A stretch of 64,000 nt of DNA from Amorphophallus konjac. Taxonomy: Eukaryota > Streptophyta > Magnoliopsida > Alismatales > Araceae. Each line of letters begins with the position of its first letter. Positions within the stretch are counted from its first letter, which is position 1. Location: assembly GCA_022559845.1 (NCBI GenBank), contig CM040128.1, forward strand, positions 72,107,247-72,171,246, written 5' to 3'. Positions 21,625 to 32,831 of this stretch are shown piece after piece. The notes below the pieces were generated by a model that was not told the origin of the DNA, ran no database searches, and saw nothing but the letters and a program-made list of their open reading frames with translations. The translations under genes were made by a program, and so were the position numbers.

Positions 21625-21637
21625 TGGTATCAGAGCC
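21625..21637 (+). promoter_or_regulatory. E2 primer binding site (tRNA-iMet)
   Basis: TGGTATCAGAGCC two bases after the LTR end at 21622. Confidence 0.9.
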
Positions 21638-21680
21638 TAACTCTTCTACAGGGACTTACAGCCCGAAGAGGAAGGTACAG

Positions 21681-22898
21681 ATGGATGCAAGAGGGTTGAT
21701 CGCTGAAGGACATTCTACCACCAAGCCCCTTACTTTGATGGATCAAATTATGCATACTGGAAGAACCGTGCAAGTCTTCTTGAGGGCGAAGGATTATGAG
21801 ACTTTGAAGGTGGTGAGTAAAGGACCTTTTGAGCTGTCCCCGAACGAGGATGTCTGGACCAAAGAAGAGATCCAAAGGTCCACTCCGAACTAGAGCGCCA
21901 TCAATGAGATTCAGTGCGCCCTGCACCCCACTGAGTTCTCTCGTGTATCGTCTAGCACTTTAGCCAAAGAGATGTAGAATAAGCTGGAGGCTATCTACGA
22001 AGGGACCTCTCAGGTCAAAGAGACGAAGGCAAACCTCGTGGTGTCAGAGTATGAAGCTTTCAGGATGAAGCCCAATGAGACCATCAAGGTGATGTACGCT
22101 CGACTGACAGTCATCACAAACGGTCTCAGAGGTCTTGGGAAGACATATTCAGAATATGAGATTGTAAGGAAAATCCTGCATTCCCTGACTCCTATTTGGC
22201 ACACTAAAGCTACTGTAATGGAAGAGTCAAGGGATCTGCACAACACTAGGGCAGATGAGTTGATTGGATCGCTGATGGCTTATGAAATACATCTGCCGAA
22301 GATAGAGGAAGCTGAGAAGAAGAAAAAATTGATCGCTCTAAAAGTTGGTGCTAGCAAATCCAGCCGATCCAGCTATAATGGATCATCATCCGAGGAGAGC
22401 CTGTCTGTAGAAGAAATAGAAGGTGATGAGATAGAAATGATCACCATAGAATTTAGGCGGTTCTTCAGGAAAGAAGGAAGGCGATTCAGCCGAAGAAACC
22501 ATGGTGGTGGCCGACGGGATACAAGGTATAAATCTGATCCTGTAAGGAAAACTGAAACTAATGTGTGTTACCAATGCAGGAAGTCCAGCCATCTGAAAGT
22601 TGATTGTCCAGAGAATCAGAAGCACACGGACAAGTCTAAGAGAAAGAACACTAAAGGGAAAGCCATGGTAAGTACCTGGAGTGATGAGGATGAAGGTACC
22701 TTGAGCAGTAGCTCGGACAGTGAGGAAGAATCAGAAAAACCTATGTGTCTTATGGCAACCAGTTCTGAAGACAGAGAGGAAGATTCTGATGAGGTACCCT
22801 CTCGATTTGATAATTTTACCATTGCTGATTGGGTAGATGTCTATCATGATATTGCTGATAAAGTAGATGATATTAGAAAAGAAAATAGTCATCTATAA
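21681..22898 (+). pseudogene. gag: Copia Gag of E2, N-terminal and zinc-knuckle part
   Basis: Starts at ATG 21681. The first 71 codons match the copia Gag N-terminus, including a TWR-like aromatic region and a Val-Ser-Lys-Gly-Pro-Phe segment. TAG at about 21891 and a second stop near 21975 interrupt it. From about 22020 the central UBN2-like Gag domain is readable to 22898, with the His-Ser-Leu-Thr-Pro and Glu-Ser-Arg-Asp-Leu words of Sirevirus Gag. A CCHC zinc knuckle (spacing C-2-C-4-H-4-C) lies at 22566-22607 and is intact. An acidic stretch follows. Zinc knuckles bind element RNA for packaging. Confidence 0.8.
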
Positions 22899-22913
22899 AG
22901 AAAAATAAATTCC

Positions 22914-24122
22914 ATGCAAAATGACAAAACCTTGACTGATAAAATTGCATGCCTCGAATCTAAAAATGCTAAGCTGAAACTCACATGTTCTGAAATTGAA
23001 GAAATCAAGCATGAGTTAAAAATTTCTAAGGAAGAGAATGAGAGGCTAGAAAATGCAATTGATGAATGGAAATTGAAAATACAAAAATATGAGAGTGAGA
23101 TGAAGCTTGTAAATGAAAAGTATGAAGCTGTCCTAAGTGTGAACACTGAACTGAGGAAATCTGTTGAAGATGTTCAGAAAGATAATGAGGACAAGCTGAG
23201 AATAATAGAAAAGATGACCCAAGGTTCAGAGAACTTTAATGCCTTATTAGGGTCAAAAGTCAACTTCAGGAGAGAAGGTCTTGGATTTAATTCCAGTGCA
23301 ACTAAAAGTTTTGCAATGAAGACTATATCATTTGTTGCACATAAAGAGAAAATACCTCTCATTAACATGAATTCAGATAATTCTGTAAATAAAACTGTGA
23401 ACCTGAAGAAGCCCAGTGCTGAGGAGAAGGGCAAACAAAAGATTGGTGAGCATAGCAGAGCTGGTACATCCAAGCCAAATCCTAAAGCTCAGTCTCAGGT
23501 AAGGGGTCAGCCTACACATGCATATAAACCCCATGGTAAGGCCATCAAGTCTCCACCACCACCACCATCTCAGAAAAAGACCCAACACACACCTGTAAAT
23601 AGGTCAGCAGGGTCGAAGGTGCAGGAGAGACAGAATGCATTTAGAAGTCAACCCAAACAATTCTACCAACCCAGAGTTCAGTCCTACTACACTGCACAGT
23701 CAACCTATTCCAATAGGTCAGGGTGGACTAGGACTCTAGGAAGGTATACAGGTCATGCATATCAAGCTACACAGTCTCACAGACCTTACACCAGAAATTG
23801 GGTTGGTGGGTATGGCAATTGGACACATAGGAACCTGCATTTCTTCAGCCAGCCCAGAAACTACTATGGCCACAATTTCGTGAATGCACCCTGGCCAAGG
23901 CACTGGCACAGAAGCAATAAATCTGTCAATAATTATGCTGGTGCCAACAAGAAGAAAAAGAACAAAAAGAAGAGGAATAACAACAAAAAGAAATCTGTAA
24001 AATCCAATGAACAGAATTCTTTTAAACAAATGTGGATTCCAAAAGGTTTGCTTTCATGCTTTACCTGCATTTCATCTGCTCTGGAGCCCAAACAGACTTG
24101 GGTTCCAAAATTCTCTACATAA
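22914..24122 (+). pseudogene. Sirevirus Gag C-terminal coiled-coil extension (E2)
   Basis: A 402-codon frame separated from the preceding Gag by one TAA at 22896. Residues 1-110 are a heptad-rich, Lys/Glu-rich coiled coil; residues 150-330 are basic and rich in Gln, Tyr, Arg and Asn; a KKKKNKKKRNNNKKK run lies near residue 345; and the end carries a Trp-Val-Pro-Lys word shared with other Sirevirus Gags. Such long coiled-coil Gag extensions are characteristic of Sireviruses. The frame is otherwise open for 1.2 kb, so decay here is slight. Confidence 0.75.
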
Positions 24123-24395
24123 TTGTGTGTGCAGGTATGCCTGGCAGCCAAGAACAATCGGTGGTACTTGGATAGTGGCTGCTCCAGGCATATGACAGGA
24201 GATAAGGCCAAGTTCTGCATGCTGACAGAGAAACATGGAGGCCTTGTCACCGTTGGTAGCAACACAAAGGGTAAAATTATCGGGTCAGGTAAGGTAGGTA
24301 AGTGTACTACCTGTTGCATTAAAGATGTCATGTTGGTTGAAGGTTTAGCATATAATTTACTTAATATCAGCCAGTTATGTGATAAAGGAAATTGA
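24123..24395 (+). pseudogene. Copia aspartic protease (E2), C-terminal side deleted
   Basis: Contains WYLDSGCSRHMTG, the copia protease active site with the catalytic Asp, and a Leu-Leu-Asn-Ile-Ser-Gln-Leu-Cys-Asp word that normally leads to the GAG-pre-integrase domain. The frame ends at TGA exactly where the large deletion starts. Integrase and RT are gone. Confidence 0.85.
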
Positions 24396-24396
24396 A

Positions 24397-24516
24397 TTGA
24401 ATTTTGTTAAAACAGAAAATCAAATTGCTGACATCTTTACTAAGCCACTAGGGAATGAAAGGTTTAAATTTCTTAGAAGAGAACTTGGCTTATGTAAAGT
24501 TCAGCATGATGAATAA
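24397..24516 (+). pseudogene. RNase H C-terminal remnant of E2
   Basis: About 39 codons, ending at TAA 24514-24516, match the end of copia RNase H (QIADIFTKPL and RRELGLC words), also present in E1 at 47940-48030. It is fused to the protease segment, so about 3 kb of pol is missing. Confidence 0.85.
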
Positions 24517-25322
24517 AGTTCTTGCAGTCTGATCTGGATTTAAATTTGGTTGCCTGAATAAAACTCTGTGTCTGTTGAATGTTGTACCAGACCATGCATG
24601 CATAACATTCATATTTTTCATGACATATCAATTGGCATCACACTCATGATCCTCATTGCATATCATTCAGCCATGACTATGTCTAAGCTCTCTTTCCTCT
24701 AATTCTTCCCATTCATTTGCAAAACCACATGCATATAGACATGGGGAGTGTTGTATGAAATTCAGAGAGGTCATCAAATTCATTGAACCTCAAATCTTTT
24801 CTCTCTTGAATTCATTCATCCCCTGACCCTGATGAGTTGAGTCTGACAATATGGCAATCTATTAGTCAGTTCTAATTCTTAAGCAATAGAAGACATATTT
24901 CTTTCTTTATAAGAATTTTAATTGCTTAAGGACTGACTTAATGGTTTAAATTTTATAAACTTTAGAGTTTAAAGATTGCAATCAGTAAATAAGAATGCTG
25001 ATAATTGATAAAGCTCTCAACCCTTATTTCATTACATGTCAGACAAAGTTAACTGTATCTGAAATCAGAAAACTCACCTGAAATCCTGTTAGAGAAGGCT
25101 AAGTATGTGTATTGTCATTAAACAAGTCATTCTGAAACAAATAAAGGACAGCTAAGAAAAATATTGAAAATCCTTGAAAAATAATGTTGGCAGAGCAATG
25201 ACTGGTAAAGCACTGAGAAACTGAGTGATCTATCAAAGAAATGGATAATACTTATGTCATGATGTGCATCAGTTATCTCTGTATAAATGGTCAAAACAGT
25301 AAGGTGGTTTCACTGAGTACCT

Positions 25323-25355
25323 GGGGATACCTGCGTCTCATAAACGTGTATCCTC
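25323..25355 (+). other. 3' non-coding hairpin, E2 copy 1
   Basis: GGGGATAC (25323-25330) pairs with GTATCCTC (25348-25355), 8 bp with one G-U, closing a 17-nt loop. The loop reads CTGCGTCTCATAAACGT. Confidence 0.7.
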
Positions 25356-25425
25356 ACACAAAAAGGTGTAAATCAGTCCTGTTGAATTTGATCATAGGCA
25401 GAATGGTCCATCATGTTGAGTATCT

Positions 25426-25458
25426 AGGGGTACTAGCGTCTGATAAACGTGTACCCTT
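25426..25458 (+). other. 3' non-coding hairpin, E2 copy 2
   Basis: AGGGGTAC (25426-25433) pairs with GTACCCTT (25451-25458), again 8 bp with a 17-nt loop (TAGCGTCTGATAAACGT). Relative to copy 1 an A-U pair has become G-C. Confidence 0.7.
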
Positions 25459-27063
25459 ACGCAAAAAGACAAATGGTAACTGAATGCCCTTAATGAAATA
25501 AAATTGAAAATGCTGTTCCTTCAAAAAGAAAACTCAGGTATGTCAAATTGTTTAATTGCAATACATGACCTGGTATCTCTTAACAAATTTTACTGAGTCT
25601 AAGAAAGTAAGATACTTTGAAACTGAATCTCTCATGCTCAAATGTGATTCTGGTTTATTGCTATTATCATGCACAGCAAACTCATTCAATGATTGTAGTG
25701 CATGAACTCTAACTTTTATAACCTTCAAATCATAATTCAAACTCTAAGCAGTTTCTAAATTCATATGACTGAAGGCTCTGTGCTTTAGAATGCTTAATTC
25801 CTGAACTACTTGCTCAGAATGCCAGTCAGATGTCCTTCTTCCCTTACACTTTATTTCCCTCCTCTTTGTTGATGGCAAAGGGGGAGAATATATTGTATGT
25901 TTGATGAATTCCAGGGGGAGTGTATACATTATTATTACAAAGGGGGAGTGTATGCATCATATTATGGCAAAGGGGGGCATCTTGTTAGAACTTGCATTGG
26001 TTATTTCATCTCATAGCATGCATTCGGAGTCAGTGTAACCCATAGTGTTGCCATCATCAAAAAGGGGGAGATTGTTGTGCCCCTGTAGTTTTGATGATAG
26101 CAAACACTATGAGTCACAAGTCTACACATCCTTTGCTGTGTCAGTTAATAAAGTCTATGCATGTAGCAAGGTCTGTACATCGTTCATGCATATACAGTGT
26201 CTTGCACGCAAAGTCTATACACTCCGTTGCATACAGACGTAAGGCAATGTCATGTACTCAAAGTCCATACATGCACACGCATAGTCTGTGCATTGTTCGT
26301 TCATGCTTAACTCTAGACTTAGCAAGTCTGTACAACGTCTGCATATTGAACATAAAGTCTGTACAATGGTTGACGGCATGTCAGTGAATTCATTTTTGTT
26401 GTGCATACTTCACCTTGTGCACACTGCATTACACATTAGCAAGTCTGTACAATGTTTGCACATTACACACGTTCAAAGTCTGTACATCCGTGGACGACAT
26501 GCCTGAGCATTCAGTATTTGCTTCAATGATAAGTCAGTGCATGATAAGATCCGTCTCACTTAGCGTCTCATGTTGTGTCTCATGCAAGTATGTACCTCGT
26601 CTGTCCGCACACACAAGTCTATACATTCTTTGCAGTTCTGCGTCTCATGTTGCGTCTCACTTAGCATCTCATGTTGTGTCTCATGCAAGTATGTACATCG
26701 TCTGTCTGCACAAGTCTATACATCCGCATGCTAGCAAGTCTGCACAAGTCTATACATCCGCATGCTAGCAAGTCTGCACATGGCTGCTTTGATGCTGCAT
26801 CAATTCTATACATCGTTGCTTGTTCATGCATCATTTCTAAAGTCTGTACATCCTTTAGTGGCGTATCAATGAAACGTTTGAACTTTACATCGGCCAAGTC
26901 TATACATTGCCGCCTGTGCTTGTATCACTTGTCAAGTCTATACATTGCCGCATGTTCAAACTTCAGACTTACTCAATGCATTCTTTTCTTTTCCATCAGA
27001 GTTGATTCAAACTGACATCAAATTTAACCTGACAGGACTTATACTCGAGGAGCTTAATGAAGG

Positions 27064-27200
27064 CACGTGATCGGAGGATAAGGGGAGTACCAGGATCGTG
27101 ACACGTGTATTGAAGCCTACTGAAATGCTGCCACGTGGTCAAGACTCTCTGGGCGGGAATCTGGAAGCCACATGCCCTCCTAATTGCTGCTGGTATAAAA
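27064..27200 (+). promoter_or_regulatory. E2 3' LTR core promoter
   Basis: Three CACGTG boxes (27064-27069, 27102-27107, 27132-27137) and TATAAAA (27194-27200), in the same layout as the other two LTRs of this family. Confidence 0.7.
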
Positions 27201-27795
27201 TGAAGACTTCTCCATCAGGAGAAGGTGATCGTGATAGAAGAAGCAGAAGCAGAGAGATAGCCTACACGATCCAGAAGAAGAGAAAAGAAAGAAGAAGAGA
27301 AAGAGGAAGAGAAGAAGGCAAGAGAGTCTGGAGAGTTTCAAGAGAGTTTGTTCCTCAGATCTTTGGTCCAAAACCAGATCTGAGTTTGCTCAATTGTTTG
27401 AGCTTCATTCCCTGTAGGGATATATTTTGTGCTTTATCATATACAGCTTTCTGTTGCTGTCTTGTTTCCCATTTTGTGTTTTCTTTTCAAACCTTTCTTC
27501 AAGCTGTTTGCCAGCAGTGCAAGCTGTGATGCACAGCGGCGAGGTGGATACCTCGGACGGCTAAGCTGTATTGCCCAACGGAGCAAGCTGTGTTGCTCAG
27601 CGTTTGCAGTGGAGGATTCCACTGGTCGGGTTAAGCTGTAGTCCCCAGCGGTTGCAGAGGTGTATCCTCTGGACAGGTCAAGCTGTAATTCCTCAGCGGG
27701 CGAGACTAGGTCTCGGACAGCAAGCTATGAAGCTCAGCGGTTGTAGGCTAAGCTGTAAGGCCCAGCGGACGTAAGTTGTGTTGCGCAGTAGTAAG

Positions 27796-27847
27796 CCACA
27801 CTTGGATTGAGTGTGGGGTGGACGTAGGTCTGTTGACCGAACCACCT
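27796..27847 (+). other. Covarying helix module (copy 3 of 8)
   Basis: CCACACT/AGTGTGG, GGTGG/CCACC and GGTC/GACC; the inner stem here is fully Watson-Crick. Confidence 0.7.
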
Positions 27848-28093
27848 AAAATCTGGTGTGTCATGTGTTTATGTGATTGCTTATGATCTGATGTGCGATT
27901 GCTTTTCGTGATTCTATTCTCCGATCGCTTTATTTCTGCTCAGTTCAAACACTCTAGCTAGTGATCTAGTAGATCAATTTAATTTCCGCGTTAGAGCCTC
28001 ATTGAACTGTTAAATTAGGCCATTGATCTATTCATCCCCCTCTAGATCCACACTTCGTGGTGACAGAGTGCTTCCATCTAACACAACAACTGT

Positions 28094-28851
28094 AGCCATG
28101 AACAGTACTCCGTGTAGAAGTTCTTCATCCATTCCAAGGTGTTTCAAGCTCATATCAAAGCAAGCAACCTCCAAGGAAGTGTAAAGGCAAGCAAGGCTAT
28201 CAAGGTGATCCAAGGAAGCTCATTTCACAAGGTTTTCAAGGGAGATCAAATCTGCATCCATAATCCTCTACGTCAACTCAAGAGGATCCAAGGAAGATCA
28301 TTTCGCAAAGAAGATGAAGCCTCTATTTCAGACAAGATCTTTTCTCGATATTAGCATATCTCCATATCTTGTTTGAGCATTTTCATCTTGTTCTCTTTTC
28401 AATTTGTTCAAGCTATTGAAACTGTGAATCGTCCCTATCGTTGGTTAGTAGGAAGGTAATCGGAAGTTCTCCGATCTGCGGTGTTGATGTCCCTATCGGT
28501 GGTTAGTAGGAAGGTAATCGAAAGTTCTCCGATCTACGGTTTGGTACGCTGCACTAGTGGAGCCTCACCGGGTTTGGTGAGGGGTGGACGTAGGACTAGG
28601 AATTCAGTCCGAACCACCTTAAAATCTCGTGTGTTGTGGTTTGATTGTGAGATTGCTTTGTGCTATATGCATGCTTAGGTTTAATCTCTATATTACTTGT
28701 TCATCTTGCTAAGCAAATCATAGTGTACTTCGTTAAGCTAGTTGTATTCCGCTGTAATTCTTTTTATCTATCTTTAAAGAGGGGTGTTCTACGAAAAGAG
28801 GGGCAGATCTATTCACCCCTCCCCTCTAGATCCGCCATCCACTACTCAACA
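28094..28851 (+). mobile_element. E1 5' LTR, second part
   Basis: Resumes after the E2 target duplication and ends CTCAACA at 28851. Contains two GTCCCTATCG...GATCTNCGGT repeats (28430-28540), the helix module at 28563-28620 and the end tract TCACCCCTCCCCTCTAGATCC. The primer site follows at 28854-28865. Confidence 0.9.
28563..28620 (+). other. Covarying helix module (copy 4 of 8)
   Basis: CCTCACC (28563-28569) pairs with GGTGAGG (28576-28582). GGTGG pairs with CCACC, enclosing GGACT/AGTCC, a different inner stem from the E2 family. Confidence 0.7.
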
Positions 28852-28896
28852 AGTGGTATCATAGCATAATCTCTCGGTCCATCAACCTTGAGAGAA

Positions 28897-29187
28897 ATGG
28901 TGGATTATCATCCAAGGGTTTTTGACCCGAAGGACATTTTGTGAATAGGCCTCCTTATTTTACTGGAACTAATTATCCTTATTGGAAATATCGCATGCAG
29001 GTATTCATTCGCGCCCAAGACTACGAACTTTGGCGAGTGATCAGCAGAGGTCTGTATGAGCTTACGGATGATGAAGACTTGTGGACCAAAGAACAAATAC
29101 GAAAATCTACTGTCAACTGGAGTGCTAAACACATCATGCAATGCTCACTCCATCTAGAAGAATTCTCAAGAGTGGCTACCTGCGCAA
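28897..29187 (+). pseudogene. gag: E1 Gag N-terminus, cut by E4
   Basis: ATG at 28897, then TGA at about 28939. The following codons show the copia Gag start: a Tyr-Trp-Lys-Tyr-Arg-Met region and an acidic Leu-Trp-Thr-Lys segment, up to the E4 target site CGCAA (29183-29187). The same coding frame continues at 41308, the other side of E4, which confirms that E4 inserted into this gene. Confidence 0.85.
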
Positions 29188-31392
29188 TGATGTGCTCGAC
29201 ACCCGTCGTTTAAAAATGCCGTGCCACACGAATTTCAAAATTTATACAACCGCACTCACTCACTTAGATGATTTTGAAAATACGAGTAAAGTGGTAAATA
29301 CGGGTCGATCCCACCGGGAGGAAATTTGAATTTAAGTTAGAAAATACCCTTATGTTTTGGAAAACTAATTGCTTTTGTTTGATTTAAGTGCGATTACAAC
29401 TAACGAAAATGAAATTGCAATTTGAAAGAACAAGAGAAAAGTTAAAGAAATATTTAGCCAATGAATTGAAGAATGCCGTCGTTTCCTTACCGAGTCTTTG
29501 ATGAAGATCGCTCCACCTTGGAAGTCGATGCCGTGAGATGATTTGAAGAAGACCACCGCTTTGGGTGTGAGTGAAACACTTATGAAGAAATAGGTTGGAT
29601 AGAACAAGTTTGAAACACTAAGTTGAAAACATAACAGAATTTCATTGAAAATAGGGGTTGGAAGAAATAGAATAACTTAAAAGCTAAATGAAATTAGAAA
29701 AAGTGCAATACATGAAAGTTGTAGAGAATTGAAAGATGAAGAAGTTTGATGAAGAACACAGAAATATAAAACGAAAGGAAGATAATGAAAAACTTAAAAT
29801 ATCAAGATCTATCGCTGCTGGTGAACAATAACTGACAGAAAAATAGAACAGTAAATAATTAATTTTAGAGATCACACTAAGAAGAATTTGACGAAGTGGA
29901 AGAAGAACAAAACTTAGATCTACAAGAGAGGAACAACGTTCATGAAGAACTCAGAGTAAAATTATGATTGTAAAGGCTTCACAATGGTAAATTGCTGGAG
30001 ACTATCACTTCGGATGAACAGTATATGCACAGGATAACACTTAAGAAAATGGAAAATAACTTTTAATCTAGAAGGAATTGGGCGAAATGATAAAAAAAGA
30101 AGTTGAAGAATACTTAAATATGAACAACTTTGTAGAAGACAATAAATTGAAATTGAGATCAGAACAATAAGTTATGAGACTAAGAAGAGGCTGAATGCTT
30201 AAACAAAATTTTTCATTAAAACAAATTGAACTTACAAAGGTTGCATCAAAAGTATTCAAACCAATACCTTCTAATCCTAAAATAAAAAGCCAACAAGAAT
30301 GAAACTTAAGAACATAAAGTACCCCTTACAAATTCTTCATAATCCCCTTACTAGCTACTCCTTACTTCTTCCTTTCTCTTATATTTAAAGCCCTTTATAT
30401 AGGGTTTACATAACAACTCCTTAGGAAATGTGAACACTCTTGTCAATGTGAACACCAATTGCTGCATGTGTTGACTCCAAATTATGTGCTACCATGTGCT
30501 TCACACTTCTCTATTTTTTTCTGATTTTTTTGGAATTTTTCTGGCATTTTTCTACCTTCCTTTCTCTTCTTTCTCTCTCTTTTTTCCCTTTTTCTCTCTC
30601 CTGGCGCCAGGTGAACCCGCGTGCGCCGCCGGTCCTCTCTCCGCGTGAAAGGCGCGGGCGTGGGCCCGCCGTGCGCCGCCCCCCTCCGCGTCCGCCGCGT
30701 GTCGGCCCGCCGGCGCTATGCGCCCGACCCCGCCTCTCCTTCTTCACCGTTTGACCGCGCGAGGGGGTTGACCGCCCCTCTTCTCACCATCGTCGCCCGT
30801 GCCCAGGCGGGCACGGGTTTGAAACCTGCAGGGAAAAAAAACACACACACACAATACATATAGGTTAGTTATACTATATACTATATATATATATTATATC
30901 TATATATATTGATCTTGTTATATATACATAACTTAAAAAAAATCAAAAAAATGTCTAATAATTTTATTTTTTTTCTATTTATTATTATTATTTTTTATTT
31001 TTATTTTGAATAAGTCCAAAATTATATTTCTTATATATATATATAGATATGTATATATGTATATATTATGTATATAGCTTATTAAGGCCCAAAAAAATAA
31101 ATAAATTTATTTTTTTCCTCTTTTTTTCTTTTATTATTTTTATTCTTATTGAACAAATCCTTGGGCTTTTGGCCCAATTCAATATTCATTATATTTTCTT
31201 TCTTTTTCTTATTTTTATTATTTTGAGTGTTTGTTAAATAAGGAAATATCTTTCTTAAAATCATTTAATTACAGAAAATTAATTATTTTACTCTAAATTA
31301 AAAGTAAGTGTGATAAGTGCATATTTATTATTATTAAAGCCCATAAAAAATATAAATAACATGAATTAAGATGAGAAAATACACACTTATCA
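29188..31392 (-). mobile_element. E4 3' LTR (minus orientation)
   Basis: Contains a GC-rich block at about 30600-30830 beside an (AT)n block at 30870-30910, and a minus-strand TATATAA at about 30395-30401 in CCCTATATAAAGG. No coding gene. Confidence 0.9.
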
Positions 31393-31405
31393 CATCCCCC
31401 AACTT
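31393..31405 (-). promoter_or_regulatory. E4 polypurine tract
   Basis: On the minus strand it reads AGTTGGGGGATG, directly before the TGATAAGTG start of the 3' LTR. Expected plus-strand primer. Confidence 0.6.
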
Positions 31406-32820
31406 ACTCATTGCTAGTCCCTTAGCAATGTAACTAATCTCCAAATGTAAGGACTAACAAGATTTTAAAATGCCATGTCTCATTTTTAGATCATCGTTCA
31501 TAGAATCGACTAAAGATTAGGAATCTGGAATAATTACCATAGACTAGTCTTATGTAGGAAATTAAGATACATGATTAAGAATTCTAATCAAAAATTCAGT
31601 AGCACTTGTGCATGTGAAATGCTAAGTCTACAGTGAAGATAATTGCGTCCCCCATTTGCTATTGCAAGCAAGTGTCCTTCAATTCTGCACTTCGGAATCA
31701 GAGCATATTTGGCTTTGTTTGTCTGCCTTATTATGTCCCTTTTTGGGATCTTCTGTATTCATTTCTTCTCAAAAATTTTTTTATGCACACATGATGCCGC
31801 ACTACCCGTCACTGTTTTACACGAACCTCAACACATCTTAGGTGAAGTAGGCCCGGTTACACAGATCAAAGTTCCCTTTTCCTTTTGACACGAACCTCAA
31901 CACGTCTTAGGTGAAGTAGGCCCGGTTACTCAGAATCGGAGCATTTTTCATGGTGATGTTCTCCAAATTTTTCAATTGTGCTTTTGCACTAATAGCATGG
32001 CAGAAAGCTTATAAAAGATCTCTTCTTCAAGAAGTGCTGAATATTAGAAAACATACCCAAAATAGCAGAAGACTTGTCTTACTTGTTTCTTTAGCGTGCA
32101 TAGTGAATTTTATTTTTCTAAAGTGCACATGAACTTTAAAAAGATTCTTAAATCAATTTTCTATGGCTAGATTCAATAAATTATCCATCATCTGATTCCC
32201 TAGTCTTTTCTATTCTAGAATTACTTTTCATGAGACATGAATCAAGAAACTCCAAATGGGAAAACTTTTATTTAGCGGGACAATACAAGATAGCAAGAAA
32301 AAATTCCCCCCCAACTTAAATGACATTATCCTCAATGGCATAAGCAGTAGACAGATTAGAGAACAAGTAAATAGATAATATGGCGGGGATGGAAGGATAC
32401 AACCTGATGGGTGGAGCGAAGTGATGAAGGCTCCTTCTCCGCTCGGCCTATCAACTGAAACACAAACACACTCAAGCAAAACATCAAATCATAAAATCTT
32501 GGGTCTCCTCCCAGAAGCCATTGCTTAGCACAGAAGGAGGGGAACTTACCGTGTCTATGAGTTGCAAAGGGAATCGACTATTGATTTCAACTTGGGTTAC
32601 GGATCTGGATTTCTCGCAGAAATGTCCCCCTATTTCATGTGTATGCGAAAGGCAGTCACAACGGGACAATGAACACATGGAATCTTTGGGCCGAAAAAGT
32701 CAATAAAGCATGCCTCCGACTCGATCACTCCACATGGTAGAGTGGGCGCGAGAGTAAAGGGAGGAGGACTTGTCGCCAAAGCTATTGCTAAAGGTGACGG
32801 GGATAGATGAAGATCACCTT
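31406..32820. other. E4 3' spacer upstream of the PMD gene
   Basis: 1.4 kb with no gene. It holds a 41-bp direct repeat (31820-31860 and 31889-31929, starting CACGAACCTCAACAC and ending GGCCCGGTTAC). The last few hundred bases would be the promoter region of the plus-strand PMD gene. Confidence 0.5.
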
Positions 32821-32831
32821 CTATCCAATCC

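Larger units (their letters stand above)
24517..26072 (+). other. E2 3' non-coding region with two hairpins and multiple polypurine tracts
   Basis: No convincing gene. It holds two hairpins (25323-25355 and 25426-25458), a TGTCATGATGTGC...TTATCTCTGT box at about 25255-25281 that recurs in E1, and a series of AAAGGGGGAG-like tracts at about 25876, 25912, 25938, 25968 and 26060. Several polypurine tracts upstream of the 3' LTR are a published feature of Sireviruses. The last tract, 26060-26072, abuts the LTR and would prime plus-strand synthesis. Confidence 0.75.
12893..28088 (+). mobile_element. E2: Sirevirus with large internal deletion, carrying E3
   Basis: TGTTGTGCCCC to CACAACA, flanked by the 5 bp duplication ACTGT (12888-12892, 28089-28093) inside the E1 5' LTR. 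The LTRs are about 2.02-2.04 kb: left 12893-14524 plus 21213-21622, right 26073-28088. Primer site TGGTATCAGAGCC lies at 21625-21637, the tRNA-iMet complement. Gag is largely present, but everything from just after the protease to the end of RNase H is deleted at about 24395. LTRs differ at about 24 of 970 sampled positions. Non-autonomous. Confidence 0.9.
26073..28088 (+). mobile_element. E2 3' LTR
   Basis: Complete 2016-bp LTR, TGTTGTGCCCC to CACAACA, with repeat array, three CACGTG boxes (27064, 27102, 27132), TATAAAA at 27194-27200 and the helix module at 27796-27847. It lacks 15-20 bases of the purine-rich part present in the 5' LTR near 14110. Confidence 0.9.

Noticed and set aside
30494..30863. 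Arg/Pro-rich frames of about 80 codons on both strands
   Set aside because: GC-rich LTR block of E4, repeated at 40374-40743; open by composition.
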